Positions 50,383-58,760 of a stretch of DNA of 64,000 bases are shown one piece after another. Both the position numbers and the translations under genes were made by a program. The notes under the pieces were generated by a model. The model saw only the letters and a list, made by a program, of their open reading frames with translations. It made no database searches and was not told where the DNA came from. Position 1 is the first letter of the stretch; each line of letters opens with the position of its first letter. Origin of the DNA: Actinocrinis sp035653575 (GTDB lineage Bacteria > Actinomycetota > Actinomycetes > Streptomycetales > Catenulisporaceae); NCBI RefSeq assembly GCF_035653575.1, contig NZ_DASRBQ010000163.1, positions 9,883 to 73,882 on the forward strand, in the 5' to 3' direction.

Positions 50383-50847
50383 TCAGCCTTTTGATTCAAT
50401 GAGAGCCAGCAGCGATTCCTTGAGCGCCGCGCCGGCGGTCCGGCCGAGCGGGGCGAGGAAGCGCCGTTCCGCCTCGTCACCGGCGCGGCGGGCGGCTCGC
50501 ATCGTCTCGCGTCCCGCCGTCGTGAGCTCGACCACGTTGCGGCGCCGGTCGTGCGCGTGCGGGTGCCGCTCGACCAGGCCCTTCTCCTCCAGCGCGTCCA
50601 GGAAGGCGACCATGCTCGTGCGGTCGATGCCGAGCCGCCGCGCGGCTTCCTGCTGCGAGGCGGGCTCGCCCTCGGCCAGCACCATCAGCACGGCCAACTC
50701 CCGGCCGTTGACGCCGAACGGCTCCAGCGCGGCGGCAGTCAGCTCGGCGAGCCGCAACTGGGCGTGCTTGAGCAGATAGCCGAGGCGGCTGGTCAGTTCC
50801 GGGCTGCGCTCCGCCGCGGCGGCCGCGTCCTTGGCTGCACTGGACAC
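50383..50847 (-). CDS. MarR-family transcriptional regulator
   Basis: A 154-residue regulator. The wing-helix part reads LMVLAEGEPASQQEAARRLGIDRTSMVAFLDALEEKGLVERHPHAHDRRRNVVELTTAGR, flanked by the dimer helices. The GTG start is directly behind GGAGG, too close for translation; TAGGCT lies 6 nt ahead, so it may be leaderless. It is divergent from the epimerase gene, and a GTCAGTAT-N15-ATACTGAC repeat between them suggests it controls both. The ligand is unknown, probably a phenolic or other small molecule. Confidence 0.88.
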   Translation of the reverse strand: MSSAAKDAAAAAERSPELTSRLGYLLKHAQLRLAELTAAALEPFGVNGRELAVLMVLAEGEPASQQEAARRLGIDRTSMVAFLDALEEKGLVERHPHAHDRRRNVVELTTAGRETMRAARRAGDEAERRFLAPLGRTAGAALKESLLALIESKG

Positions 50848-50873
50848 CCTCCGAGCCTACCGCTAGCCTGATT

Positions 50874-50904
50874 GTCAGTATCGCTGATGATTGAACATAC
50901 TGAC
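50874..50904. promoter_or_regulatory. Inverted repeat between MarR and epimerase genes
   Basis: GTCAGTAT (50874-50881) and ATACTGAC (50897-50904) are perfect 8-mers 15 bases apart, in an AT-rich 74-bp gap between divergent starts. CTAGC and GCTAG lie outside the two arms. It is the likely MarR site. Confidence 0.5.
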
Positions 50905-50921
50905 GCTAGTTTGGGGGCGGA

Positions 50922-51920
50922 ATGATCCTCGTCACGGGTGGACTCGGCTTCATCGGCACGCACACCGCCCGCGCCCTGCTTGATCTCGGCCAATCTTGCG
51001 TCCTGCTCGGGCGGCGCGCCGTCGCCGACGCGGACGTGTCGGACCTGATCGCCTCCGAGATCGGCAGCCGCGCGTTCATCGAGCAGGGCGACGTGACCGA
51101 CCTGTCGTCGCTGCTCAAGGTGGGTGCGCGGCACGAGATCACGGGAGTGGTGCATCTCGCGGCAGGCGGCTGGCCGCCGAGTGCGAATCCGATCGAGGAC
51201 GCGCGCGCCACGGTCAATGGCCTGCTGAACGTCCTGCAAGCGGCGCGCGACTGGGGCGTGGCGCGCGTCGGGGTGGCCAGCACGATCGGCGTTTACGGTG
51301 GCGTGCCGCTGCCCGAGGACTCGGCGGCGAGTGGCGTGGCAGTGGCGATGCGTGAGGACATGCCGCTGCCGCCGACCGCCGGCCACGCCATCCCCGCGTC
51401 CAAGAAGATCGGTGAACTGCTGGCCGATTACGTCGCGGGAGCCACGGGACTCGAGGTCTACAACGCGCGCGTCGCAGGGATCTGGGGTCCGCTCGGACGA
51501 CCGGTTTCTCGCTTCTTCGGCGCGCCCCAGCTCGTGCACGCGGCCGTTCGCGGCACCGCGCCGGACTTCTCAGAGCTCTACTCCCCCGCACACGCGCAGG
51601 ACAGCCTCGACCTCTGCTACGCGAGGGACTGCGGGCGCGCTCTCGCGCTGTTGCAGCTGGCGCCGCGGCTCAACCACCGCACGTACAACGTCGGTGGCGG
51701 CCGCGCCACGACATACCAGCAACTCGCCGACGCGCTCGCCGAGGTCGTCCCGGGCTCGCGCATAGAGCTGCCCGAAGGGCGCAATCCGCATGGACCGGCC
51801 CGGGACTTCTACCTCGACATCACCCGCGTTCGGCAGGACGCCGGCTACGAGCCCGCCTACGACACGCAACGCGCCGTGGCCGACTACGTCGATTGGCTGC
51901 GTGCCGGCCACGATCGCTGA
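50922..51920 (+). CDS. NAD-dependent epimerase/dehydratase-family protein with altered active site
   Basis: A 332-residue extended short-chain dehydrogenase. The Rossmann motif is VTGGLGFIGTHTARALLD, followed by the VTDLSSLL and VVHLAAGGWP strands and STIGVYGG. At the place of the catalytic Tyr-x-x-x-Lys it reads IPASKK: the Lys is kept but Tyr is replaced by Ile. The rest (GIWGP, YNVGGGRATTYQQLADAL) is normal. It probably binds NAD(P) but may lack epimerase chemistry. It is divergent from a MarR gene, so it may be inducible. Confidence 0.82.
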   Translation: MILVTGGLGFIGTHTARALLDLGQSCVLLGRRAVADADVSDLIASEIGSRAFIEQGDVTDLSSLLKVGARHEITGVVHLAAGGWPPSANPIEDARATVNGLLNVLQAARDWGVARVGVASTIGVYGGVPLPEDSAASGVAVAMREDMPLPPTAGHAIPASKKIGELLADYVAGATGLEVYNARVAGIWGPLGRPVSRFFGAPQLVHAAVRGTAPDFSELYSPAHAQDSLDLCYARDCGRALALLQLAPRLNHRTYNVGGGRATTYQQLADALAEVVPGSRIELPEGRNPHGPARDFYLDITRVRQDAGYEPAYDTQRAVADYVDWLRAGHDR

Positions 51921-51963
51921 TCCGGCCCACTACCGTCCCGCTCTTGCTACCGTCCCGCGCCAG

Positions 51964-53730
51964 CTACCGTCCTGATCCCGGCGTCGGTGCCGGCACCGGT
52001 ACGAGGTCTTCCTCGGCCTCGGGCTTGTTGCGGATCAGGCAGGTTCCGGCGGCGATCAGGCACATGGCGATGGCCAGCGAGAAGACCACGACCAGGCCGG
52101 TGTGGAAGGGGCCTGAGATGAGATTCGGGAAGAACTGACGGCCGGTCAGCGTGTGCGCGTTCGCGGCCGGCAGTTGGCCGAGCACGTGCGGGCCGAGCAG
52201 CTCCTGGATCGGGTTGTAGCCGAGGAAGGCGGCGAACAGGGTGCCGACCGGCGGCAGCGCGGCCACGGTCCGCGCGTCGGCGAGCGGCACCCCCTGGGCG
52301 GTCAGCCCGCTGGTGAGCGTGTGCGGCAGGGAGCCGGCCAGCCCCGCGACCATGAGCGAGAAGAAGATTCCGATCGAAAGCACCATGCCGGCGTTCTGGA
52401 AGGTCGCGCGCATCCCGGAGGCCGCGCCGCGCGCCTCGGCCGGCACGTTCGACATGATGATCGAGGTGTTCGGGGCGGCGAACAGGCCGCCGCCGAGCCC
52501 GTTGAGAAAGACCAGCGCGGCGAACCACAGGTAGCCGAAGTTGGTGGGCAACAGCAGCAGGCCGGCGAACGAGGCCGCCATCACGGTGAGGCCGCCGGCG
52601 GCGAACAGCCGCGCGCCGAACAGGTCGGACAGGTGCCCGGATATCGGCCCCGCGGCGAGGAATCCGACGGTCAGCGGCAGCAGGTAGATCCCCGCCCACA
52701 GCGGGGTCTGCGCATAGTCGTAGCCGTGCAGCGGCAGCCAGATGCCCTGCAGCCAGATGATCAGCATGAACTGCATGCCGCCGCGGCCGATCGAGCCGAG
52801 CAGCGCCGCCGCGTTGCCGCCGGTGAAGGCCGCGTTGCGGAACAGGCGCAGCGGGAACATCGGCTCCGGCACGCGCATCTCGATCAGGCAGAACACCGCG
52901 AGCAGCACCACGCCGCCCACCAGTCCGGCGATGACCCACGGGTTGGTCCAGCCCATGGTGTGGCCGCCGTAGGGCTGGATGCCGTAGGTGATCCCGGCCA
53001 GCAGCGCGGTCAGGCCGACCGCGAAGGTCAGGTTGCCCCACCAGTCGATGCGGGCGGCCTTGCGGATGCCGGTCTCGTGCAGCGACCGGTACGCCCAGTA
53101 GGTGCCGATGATCCCGATGGGCACGTTGACCCAGAAGATGGAGCGCCAGTCCCATTCCGCCAGCGCGCCGCCGAGCACCAGGCCGATGAAGGATCCGGCG
53201 ATGCCCGCGACCATGTTCACCCCCAGCGCCATGCCGCGCTGTGCGGCCGGGAAGGCGTCGGTGATGATCGCGGCCGAGTTCGCCATCAGCATCGACCCGC
53301 CGACCGCCTGCGCGATGCGCCACAGGATCAGCCAGAGCGCGCCCGCGCCGCCGTGCATCGGGTCGAGTGACAGGATGACCGAGGTCACGGCGAAGATCAG
53401 GAAGCCGGCGTTGTAGATGCGCACCCGGCCCCAGATGTCGCCGAGCCGGCCCAGGGCGACTACGAGCACCGCGGAGACCAGCATGTAGCCCATCAGCATC
53501 CACAGCAGGTAGCTGACGTTGCCGGGCCGCAGCGGGTCGAGCCGGATGCCGTTGAAGATGGCCGGCAGGGAGATCAGCACGATGGAGCTGTTGATCGTCG
53601 CGATCAGCATGCCGAGCGTGGTGTTGGACAGGGCGATCCACTTGTAGCGCGGATGGTGGGCGCTCACCCAGCGGCCGCGCTGCCTGGCCGCCGTGCCCTT
53701 GGCCGTGTCTCCCTGGGTTCCCGTCGTCAT
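51964..53730 (-). CDS. MFS exporter, DHA2 (EmrB/QacA) type
   Basis: A 588-residue protein with about 14 hydrophobic spans. The first span region begins WIALSNTTLGMLIATINSSIVLISLPAIF, followed by motif A around VALGRLGDIWGRVRIYNAGF, and GPISGHLSDLFGARLFAAGGLTVMAA repeats it in the second half. The N- and C-terminal tails are polar. It should expel drugs or metabolites with protons. The start is 31 bp from a 24-bp inverted repeat that looks like a MarR-type operator. No regulator gene is directly next to it. Confidence 0.92.
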   Translation of the reverse strand: MTTGTQGDTAKGTAARQRGRWVSAHHPRYKWIALSNTTLGMLIATINSSIVLISLPAIFNGIRLDPLRPGNVSYLLWMLMGYMLVSAVLVVALGRLGDIWGRVRIYNAGFLIFAVTSVILSLDPMHGGAGALWLILWRIAQAVGGSMLMANSAAIITDAFPAAQRGMALGVNMVAGIAGSFIGLVLGGALAEWDWRSIFWVNVPIGIIGTYWAYRSLHETGIRKAARIDWWGNLTFAVGLTALLAGITYGIQPYGGHTMGWTNPWVIAGLVGGVVLLAVFCLIEMRVPEPMFPLRLFRNAAFTGGNAAALLGSIGRGGMQFMLIIWLQGIWLPLHGYDYAQTPLWAGIYLLPLTVGFLAAGPISGHLSDLFGARLFAAGGLTVMAASFAGLLLLPTNFGYLWFAALVFLNGLGGGLFAAPNTSIIMSNVPAEARGAASGMRATFQNAGMVLSIGIFFSLMVAGLAGSLPHTLTSGLTAQGVPLADARTVAALPPVGTLFAAFLGYNPIQELLGPHVLGQLPAANAHTLTGRQFFPNLISGPFHTGLVVVFSLAIAMCLIAAGTCLIRNKPEAEEDLVPVPAPTPGSGR

Positions 53731-54057
53731 CCGCGCCCGCCCTTTCTCACCCGGCCCAATTTACTTAGCAAAAGTAACCTAAGTACTCTCCCCGGCTAAA
53801 GGGAAGCCAGCTCGCGCAACCTGGTGTTGCGCGGCCTGGAGTTGGCGCAGCTGGCGCTGTCGGGGATCGCTACCAGCGGCGTGGTGCTCCTCACCGTGGG
53901 TCAGGCCAGCCGCGTCGAATCTCCCATCACGACTCGGCCACCAGCCGCGCTCCGCGTGTATCACCGGCGACGTGCCGCGCCTCTTGTTGGTGCGGCGCAG
54001 CAGAGCGCGGCGGCCGGTCGGCGGCCGCGGGGACCTACCGACCTTGGAGGCGGCCCG
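53731..54057. other. Intergenic region with MFS promoter side
   Basis: These 327 bases separate the DHA2 exporter from the unknown gene at 54058. The first 60 bases are AT-rich and hold the inverted repeat at 53762-53785. The remainder has an open frame continuous with the next gene but with no ribosome site or conserved look, so I treat it as noncoding. Confidence 0.55.
53762..53785. promoter_or_regulatory. MarR-type inverted repeat before the DHA2 exporter
   Basis: TACTTAG (53762-53768) and CTAAGTA (53779-53785) are perfect 7-bp inverted arms around CAAAAGTAAC. The site is 32-55 bp upstream of the exporter ATG and is strikingly AT-rich for this genome, so a repressor probably binds it. Confidence 0.55.
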
Positions 54058-54975
54058 ATGTTCCAGTACAACTCGCGGCACGAGCCGCCGGGCGGGGCGC
54101 GCCGCTGGGCTGCGGTGGAGCTGACGGATCCGGCCCGCGCGGTGGACGGCGCACCGCGGATCGTCGCGCGTCTGCACAGTGCGGCTCAGGGGCACGCGGT
54201 GCTCAGCAGACTGGCCGTCGGGGATCAGAGCGCGTTGATCGAGTCGGGCGTCGTCGCCCGGCGTCCCTATGACACGCGCCGGCACGAGTGGGGTCTCGGC
54301 CGCGATCGCGCGTACGGGGACTGCTATCTGATACTCGGCGGCCCGAACCTGGTCGACTGGAGCCACCCGTCGCTGCGCGGACTCGAGCCGCTCGCGCACA
54401 CCCATCCGGAACACTCGATCAGCCGGGGGGAGGTCGGCCGGGATCTGGCGCCCACGCTCGCCGGCGCGCTGAACGAGTGGCTGGTGCAGATGGCCGGGGT
54501 GCCGCTCGGGTTCATGCCCGGCGACCTCTGGTACCTCTTCCCCTCCAATCAGGACCTGGCGGCGGCATATGCACAGGAACATCAGGAAACAGAGACTGTT
54601 TACACACCCTTCCGGCTCGGCCCGGACGGCTGGTTGTCGGCTGCGGGCGGCCCGACCGTCAACGTGCAGTTCGGCCCGGTCCTGGCGCGACTGCGCGACG
54701 ACGCCGCCGAGGTCGTGCGGCGGGTGGGCGTCGAGGTGGAGGACGAATCGAGCGTGCGGCGGGCGGAGGAGGCGTGCCTGATGTACCTCTGGTCGCCGAT
54801 CACCTTCCGCGCGGGTGAGGCGCCGATCGTCTCGGGGGTGCTCCAGGTCGACCCGGTGCGCGGCGCCGACGGCCGCTTTCCGCAGTTCGCGTGGTTCCGG
54901 CCGCAGTCGCCCAACGGGCTGCGCAGCCGCGCGCAGGTCCGCATGTTCATCGCGAACGTCGGCACCGGGCGCTGA
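54058..54975 (+). CDS. Hypothetical protein, 305 aa
   Basis: I do not recognise this family. The ATG at 54058 follows GGAGG by 7 nt. There are no membrane spans or signal peptide. Residues 100-185 have HEWGLGRDRAYGDCYLILGGPNLVDWSHPSLRGLEPLAHTHPEHS and the Trp-rich MPGDLWYLFPSNQDL. The C-terminal part (EACLMYLWSPITFRAGEAPIVSGVLQVDPV and FRPQSPNGLRSRAQVRMFIAN) looks like paired beta strands. His and Asp in HTHPEHS could bind metal. It stands between an efflux gene and a LysR gene without an operon link. Confidence 0.65.
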   Translation: MFQYNSRHEPPGGARRWAAVELTDPARAVDGAPRIVARLHSAAQGHAVLSRLAVGDQSALIESGVVARRPYDTRRHEWGLGRDRAYGDCYLILGGPNLVDWSHPSLRGLEPLAHTHPEHSISRGEVGRDLAPTLAGALNEWLVQMAGVPLGFMPGDLWYLFPSNQDLAAAYAQEHQETETVYTPFRLGPDGWLSAAGGPTVNVQFGPVLARLRDDAAEVVRRVGVEVEDESSVRRAEEACLMYLWSPITFRAGEAPIVSGVLQVDPVRGADGRFPQFAWFRPQSPNGLRSRAQVRMFIANVGTGR

Positions 54976-55022
54976 CGGCCGGCCGCCGGCCATTGCTGTT
55001 GGCGATGTGGGTGCGTGATCCC

Positions 55023-55037
55023 ATAGGCGACGCCTAT
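55023..55037. promoter_or_regulatory. LysR-type site at the lysR promoter
   Basis: ATAGGCG-A-CGCCTAT is a perfect palindrome and contains the T-N11-A core of LysR sites. Its centre is 28 bp upstream of the lysR GTG, which is probably also the transcription start, so it would cover the -35 and suit autorepression. A closely matching copy is at 56019. Confidence 0.6.
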
Positions 55038-55057
55038 CGCTGCTCTATCGTGAAAGG

Positions 55058-55999
55058 GTGCAGCTGACTCAGCTCCGCTACGTCCTGGAAGTGGCCGAGA
55101 CCCGGCACTTCACCCGGGCGGCGCGCAATCTCCACGTTGCCCAGCCGTCGCTGTCGCAACAGATCAGGTCGCTGGAGCGGGAGCTCGGCGCGGCGCTGTT
55201 CGTGCGCGCCCGCGGCGGGGTGACTCTCACCGAGGCCGGGGCCGCGCTGCTTCCGGTGGCGCGGCGGGTGCTCGCGGACCTGGACGGCGCGCGCCGCGAG
55301 GTTCAGGAGATCACGCAGCTGCGGCGCGGCCGCGTGCGCGTCGGCGGGACGCCGAGCCTGTGCCAGGGCGTGCTCGCCGAGGTCCTGCGCGCCTTCGCGC
55401 AGCGCTGGCCCGGCATCGAGCCCTGCCTGGCGGAGAGCGGCACGAGCGATCTGGCGGAACGGCTGCGCCTCGGCGAGCTCGATGTGGCGCTGCTCATCCT
55501 GCCGCTGCCCTCGGCCCTCAGCGCGGCGATCGCGTTCGAGCCTCTGGTGCGCGAGGAGTTGGTCATCGTCTCGGGCACCGGACAGCTGCCGCCGGGCGAA
55601 CGCGGGGTATGCACGCCCGCCGACTTGCATGAAAGACCGCTGGTGCTCCCGCGACACGGTTACGCGCTGCGCGAACACGCGACCGGGCTGTGCCGCCAAG
55701 CCGGATTCGAACCCAAGATCGCCGTGGACGGCGGCGAGCTGGACGCGGTGATCGCGCTGGTGCGCTGCGGAGCCGGCCTCGCCCTGCTGCCGGCGATCGC
55801 CGCGCGCCGGGCCGGTCTGACGATCACTCGGCTGACCGAACCCGCTCCGCAGCGCACGATCGGCCTCGCCTGGCGCCGCGACGCCGGCCTCTCCCGGGCG
55901 GCGCAGGAGTTCCGCGCGATTCTGCTGGAACACATCGACCAGGCACCGGCCACGGACGTCACCCACCGGATCGCCGCGCCGGACGGTCATTCCTCTTAG
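55058..55999 (+). CDS. LysR-family transcriptional regulator
   Basis: A 313-residue LTTR. The helix-turn-helix is LTQLRYVLEVAETRHFTRAARNLHVAQPSLSQQIRSLERELGAALFVRARGG, followed by the periplasmic-binding-protein-like effector domain (GTPSLCQGVLAEVLRAFAQRWPGIEPCLAE, LDVALLILPLP, CGAGLALLPAIAAR). It starts from GTG with TATCGT 6 nt ahead and no real ribosome site. It is immediately upstream of an MFS exporter gene on the same strand; matching palindromes lie before both, so it probably autorepresses and controls the exporter. Confidence 0.92.
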   Translation: MQLTQLRYVLEVAETRHFTRAARNLHVAQPSLSQQIRSLERELGAALFVRARGGVTLTEAGAALLPVARRVLADLDGARREVQEITQLRRGRVRVGGTPSLCQGVLAEVLRAFAQRWPGIEPCLAESGTSDLAERLRLGELDVALLILPLPSALSAAIAFEPLVREELVIVSGTGQLPPGERGVCTPADLHERPLVLPRHGYALREHATGLCRQAGFEPKIAVDGGELDAVIALVRCGAGLALLPAIAARRAGLTITRLTEPAPQRTIGLAWRRDAGLSRAAQEFRAILLEHIDQAPATDVTHRIAAPDGHSS

Positions 56000-56018
56000 C
56001 CGCGGATGCACGGTGCAC

Positions 56019-56033
56019 ATAGCCGCCGCCTAT
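56019..56033. promoter_or_regulatory. LysR-type site at the exporter promoter
   Basis: ATAGCCGCCGCCTAT shares 13 of 15 bases with the site at 55023 and contains T-N11-A. Wider arms GTGCACATAG and CTATGCGCAC match at 9 of 10 positions. If transcription starts at the ATG at 56092, its centre lies near -66, the classic LysR recognition position. Confidence 0.6.
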
Positions 56034-56091
56034 GCGCACGATCGGCGAATCGACTTCGACGGCGGCGACCCGCGCGGCCTACGTTCCGGGC

Positions 56092-57543
56092 ATGCAAGCT
56101 CCCGCGAACGAGCCGGACTGCCGACCCGGACCACCGCGCCTGCTGGTCCCGGTCCTGGTCTTCCTCGGGGTGGTGACGGCGGCGGGCGGCAGCCTCGGCG
56201 CTCCCCTGCTGCCCACGGTCGCGGCGGTCGAGCACGTCTCGCTGGCGGCCTCGCAGTGGGCGCTGACCGTTTCACTCCTGGTCGGTGCGATCGCGGCGCC
56301 GGTCGCCGGCCGACTCGGCGACGGACGGCTGCGGCGGCCCGTCGTCCTCGCCTCGCTCGCCGCCGCGCTCGTCGGCTGCGTGCTCTCCGCGCTGCCCACC
56401 GGCTTTGTGGGCCTGTTAATTGGGAGGATGCTGCAGGGCGCGGGCGGCGGGCTGGTGCCGCTGGCCATCGCGACCGCGCGCGACGAGCTGCCGGCCGAGC
56501 GCGGCAGGCCGGCGATCGCGCTGCTCGGCGTGACCACCGCGATCGGAATCGGCGTCGGCTACCCGGTCGTCGGCGCCATCACGCAGCAGTTCGGCATGGC
56601 CGCGGCGTTCTGGGCAGGCGCCGCGGTCACCGCGCTCGCACTGCTCGCCGCCGCGCGGGTGCTTCCCGAGGGGCCGGACCGGGAGGCGCGCGGACTCGAC
56701 TGGCCGGGCGCGACGCTGCTCGCGGTGTGCGTCGCGGCGGTGCTGCTCGCGCTCTCCCAGGGCCAGTCCTGGGGCTGGGTCTCGATCCGCACCCTGGCGG
56801 CCATCGCGCTGGCCGTGGCGATGCTGGCCGGCTGGGTCGCGCGTGAGCTGAACACGCGGCGGCCGCTGGTCGATGTACGGCTGCTGCGACACCGCGCCGT
56901 GCTCGCCGCGAACGTATCCGTGCTCTTGGTCGGCGTCGGGATCTACCCGCTGCTCTCGCTGGTGGTTCGCCTGGTGCAGACGCCGACCGGCGCGGGCTAC
57001 GGTTTCGGCGAGTCACCGCTCGTGGCCGGTTCGCTGCTGGTGCCCTTCTCCTTCGCGAGCTTCGCGGCGAACAAGGCGGCCGGCGCGCTGCTGCGCCGGC
57101 GCGGGCCGGACACGGTCGTCGTGGCCGGATGCGTGCTGCTGGTCGCGGCGATGGCGCAGTTCCGGCTTGGCCGCGGCACGCTGTGGGAGCTGGGGATCGC
57201 GATGGCGCTGGCCGGCTTCGGCGTCGGCTGGGTCTTCGCGGCCAACCCGTTGCAGCTCGTGCGCGGCGTCCCACCGCACGAGACCGGCAGCGCCACCGGC
57301 TTCTACCAGGTCGTGCGCTCCACCGGCTTCGCCCTTGGCAGCGCCCTGAGCGCCACCGTCCTCACGTCGGCCACACCCCGCGGCCGCAGTATCCCGGCCT
57401 CATCCGGCTACGACACGGCCGCCGTCTTCGGTATCTGCGCTCTGATCGTCGCCACCGCCGTATCGGCCGCGTTCCTTAGGCCGGCCAAGACCGCGTCGCA
57501 GTCCCCGCCGGCTCCTGCGCCCGCCGCGCGATCCACGCGATGA
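56092..57543 (+). CDS. MFS exporter under LysR control
   Basis: About 483 residues with 12-14 hydrophobic spans. The N-terminal motif A is seen in LVGAIAAPVAGRLGDGRLRRPVVLASL, motif C-like GIGVGYPVVGAI follows, and the second half has LLVGVGIYPLLSLVVRLVQTPTGAGYGFGESP. It resembles multidrug exporters of the DHA2 class, somewhat shortened. ATG 56092 is chosen because TACGTT lies 6 nt before it; ATG 56032 would sit inside the LysR palindrome. It probably expels a compound sensed by the LysR protein. Confidence 0.87.
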   Translation: MQAPANEPDCRPGPPRLLVPVLVFLGVVTAAGGSLGAPLLPTVAAVEHVSLAASQWALTVSLLVGAIAAPVAGRLGDGRLRRPVVLASLAAALVGCVLSALPTGFVGLLIGRMLQGAGGGLVPLAIATARDELPAERGRPAIALLGVTTAIGIGVGYPVVGAITQQFGMAAAFWAGAAVTALALLAAARVLPEGPDREARGLDWPGATLLAVCVAAVLLALSQGQSWGWVSIRTLAAIALAVAMLAGWVARELNTRRPLVDVRLLRHRAVLAANVSVLLVGVGIYPLLSLVVRLVQTPTGAGYGFGESPLVAGSLLVPFSFASFAANKAAGALLRRRGPDTVVVAGCVLLVAAMAQFRLGRGTLWELGIAMALAGFGVGWVFAANPLQLVRGVPPHETGSATGFYQVVRSTGFALGSALSATVLTSATPRGRSIPASSGYDTAAVFGICALIVATAVSAAFLRPAKTASQSPPAPAPAARSTR

Positions 57544-57679
57544 CGGAACCGTGCGCACAGCACCAGTGAAGCCTTGGTGAATCTTTACGACGCGCTGACC
57601 GACGCCGCGCGCAGTCGCAGTATCCTGACAAAAAGTCCGATCTGCCCGGACTTACACCCACAACCTGATGAGGAAGACC

Positions 57680-58669
57680 ATGGAACGCTTTGGGCGTTCG
57701 CGGCCTACCCACGCCGCGACCCGCCGCACCAACGCCGCGTTGATCACGACGGTGCTGCTCGGTGCCCTGCTGACCGTCGCCGGAACCGGGGCGGGCGCCG
57801 CCTCGGCCGCCGCGCTGGCCGCCGGCGGAGGTACCGCCGCCGGATCGGGCGCCGGCACCAGCTGGGCGACCACTGTGACCGGCCAGCGAGTGCCGGTCAG
57901 CCCGACGCACTACCCGACCCCGGTCAATCCCGAGAAGATCACTCACCCGGTCGCTGACTTCATGGGATCGACCATCCCGTCGCACGAGCCGGTCGCACAG
58001 CGCTCCGCGGGGGTCGCCCCGGTCTCCGCGGCCGCCACTCCGCAGCTGCCCGGGATCGACGTCAGCGCCTATCAGGGCAACGTCAACTGGGCGTCGGTCG
58101 CGCCGTACATCGACTTCGTCTACATCAAAGCCACCGAGGGCACCTACTACACCAACGCGTACTTCGCTCAGCAGTACAACGGCTCGTACAACAACGGCGT
58201 GATCCGCGGCGCGTACCACTTCGCGATCCCGAGCAACTCCTCCGGGTCCGCGCAGGCCGACTACTTCATCGGGCACGGCGGCGGCTGGTCCGCCGACGGC
58301 AGGACGCTGCCGGGCGCGCTCGACATCGAGTACAACCCGTACGGCGCCGAATGCTTCGGCCTGTCGCACTCGGCGATGGTCAGCTGGATCTGGAACTTCG
58401 TGAACGAGTACGCGGCGCGTGAGCACGCCTACCCGCCGATCTACTCGACCACCGACTGGTGGACCACCTGTACCGGCAACTACTCCGGATTCGCGGCGTA
58501 CGACCCGCTGTGGATCGCGAACTTCTCGGCCAGCGGGGGCGGTCCGTTGCCGGCCGGCTGGGGCTACTACACGTTCTGGCAGTACGCCTCATCCGGATCG
58601 CTGCCCGGCGACCAAGACGTCTTCAACGGTGCGTACACGCGGTTGCAGGCCCTTGCCACGAACGGCTGA
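57680..58669 (+). CDS. Secreted GH25 muramidase (lysozyme)
   Basis: About 329 residues from ATG 57680 behind GAGGA. A long Arg-rich N-region and hydrophobic core (ALITTVLLGALLTVAGTG) form a signal peptide. About 80 Ala/Thr/Pro-rich residues follow, then the GH25 domain with catalytic GIDVSAYQGNVNW, IDFVYIKATEGTYY, ALDIEYNPYG and the closing GWGYYTFWQYASSG. It cleaves the beta-1,4 link between MurNAc and GlcNAc in peptidoglycan. It may remodel the cell's own wall or lyse others. The linker has no wall-binding module. Confidence 0.92.
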   Translation: MERFGRSRPTHAATRRTNAALITTVLLGALLTVAGTGAGAASAAALAAGGGTAAGSGAGTSWATTVTGQRVPVSPTHYPTPVNPEKITHPVADFMGSTIPSHEPVAQRSAGVAPVSAAATPQLPGIDVSAYQGNVNWASVAPYIDFVYIKATEGTYYTNAYFAQQYNGSYNNGVIRGAYHFAIPSNSSGSAQADYFIGHGGGWSADGRTLPGALDIEYNPYGAECFGLSHSAMVSWIWNFVNEYAAREHAYPPIYSTTDWWTTCTGNYSGFAAYDPLWIANFSASGGGPLPAGWGYYTFWQYASSGSLPGDQDVFNGAYTRLQALATNG

Positions 58670-58760
58670 GCCGCAGCGGCGACGGCCCGTTGACCGCGGG
58701 TAAGAGGTCGTAGATCGCGGGGCGGTGGCCTGGCGCCGGGCAGCGCGGAGTTTCCCGGCG

